DNA from: an uncultured Mycoplasmatota bacterium
GTDB lineage: Bacteria; Bacillota_I; Bacilli_A; RF39; UBA660
DNA length: 5,068 nt
Direction of reading: 5' to 3'
Assembly: GCA_947296775.1 (NCBI GenBank)
Contig: CAMYRF010000090.1
Span: forward strand, 1-5,068
Shown: positions 5,015-5,068 of the stretch, one piece after another
How positions within the stretch are numbered: position 1 is the stretch's first letter
Layout: each line of letters opens with the position of its first letter
Program-made: the position numbers and the translations under genes
The notes under the pieces: generated by a model
Seen by the model: the letters and a program-made list of their open reading frames with translations, nothing else
Databases searched by the model: none
Told to the model about the DNA's origin: nothing

Positions 5015-5068
5015 CTGTCTCTTATAAACAACTCAGAGCCAACGAGACTAAGGCGAATCCACTGTTAC
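5015..5068 (+). other. Nextera sequencing adapter with i7 index (not genomic)
   Basis: From 5015 the text reads CTGTCTCTTATA, the start of the Tn5 mosaic end as seen when an Illumina read runs through a short insert. It then matches the rest of the Nextera read-2 adapter (ending GAGCC, ACGAGAC) at 30 of 34 positions (5015-5048), all four mismatches being A. Bases 5049-5056 are TAAGGCGA, exactly Nextera index N701. The next 12 bases match the expected flow-cell primer at only 6 positions, as at noisy read ends. The infB frame is family-typical up to 5014 and hits a stop inside the adapter. Confidence 0.96.

Noticed and set aside
4542..5027. 161-codon open frame on the plus strand
   Set aside because: It is antisense to strongly conserved infB and its 3' end lies in adapter bases.

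Overview
The window is low in GC and looks like a Bacillota or Mollicutes-related Bacilli genome, probably an uncultured gut-type lineage. The evidence is strong AT bias, mostly TAA stops, Shine-Dalgarno sites of the AGGAG type, sigma-A-like promoters, and TasA/camelysin-type and DUF6273-like surface-protein remnants of a kind common in such genomes. All Trp codons in the intact genes are TGG, so the standard bacterial code is more likely than the Mycoplasma code. Every intact gene lies on the minus strand. The last 54 bases are not genomic: they are a Nextera adapter with an index, so the real sequence stops at 5014.

Reading in transcription order, from the right end to the left: (1) the C-terminal 290 residues of translation initiation factor IF-2 (infB), cut by the contig end and closed by a hairpin terminator. 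(2) An all-helical, Lys-rich protein of unknown function (426 aa) with a near-consensus promoter of its own, sitting between infB and rbfA. (3) rbfA, a 30S maturation factor, with its own extended -10 promoter and a strong terminator. (4) A decayed minus-strand gene with a TasA-like N-terminus that carries a lost start, an in-frame TGA and a frameshift at an eight-base homopolymer. (5) An intact orphan type IV pilin-like gene with its own promoter and terminator. (6) A second decayed surface-protein gene, on the plus strand, with the ends of a TasA/DUF6273-type protein but most of the middle missing. (7) A GtrB/DPM1-like membrane glycosyltransferase with a good promoter. Its last codons overlap what looks like the start of a downstream GtrA-like gene.

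Two themes stand out. The conserved translation genes infB and rbfA, usually in one operon, are here split by an unknown gene and separated by terminators. The segment from 1029 to 2272 is a small graveyard of cell-surface protein genes in opposite orientations around a surviving pilin. I found no RNA genes, CRISPR array, insertion sequence or complete mobile element. The best candidate for something undescribed is the helical protein at 2765-4045.
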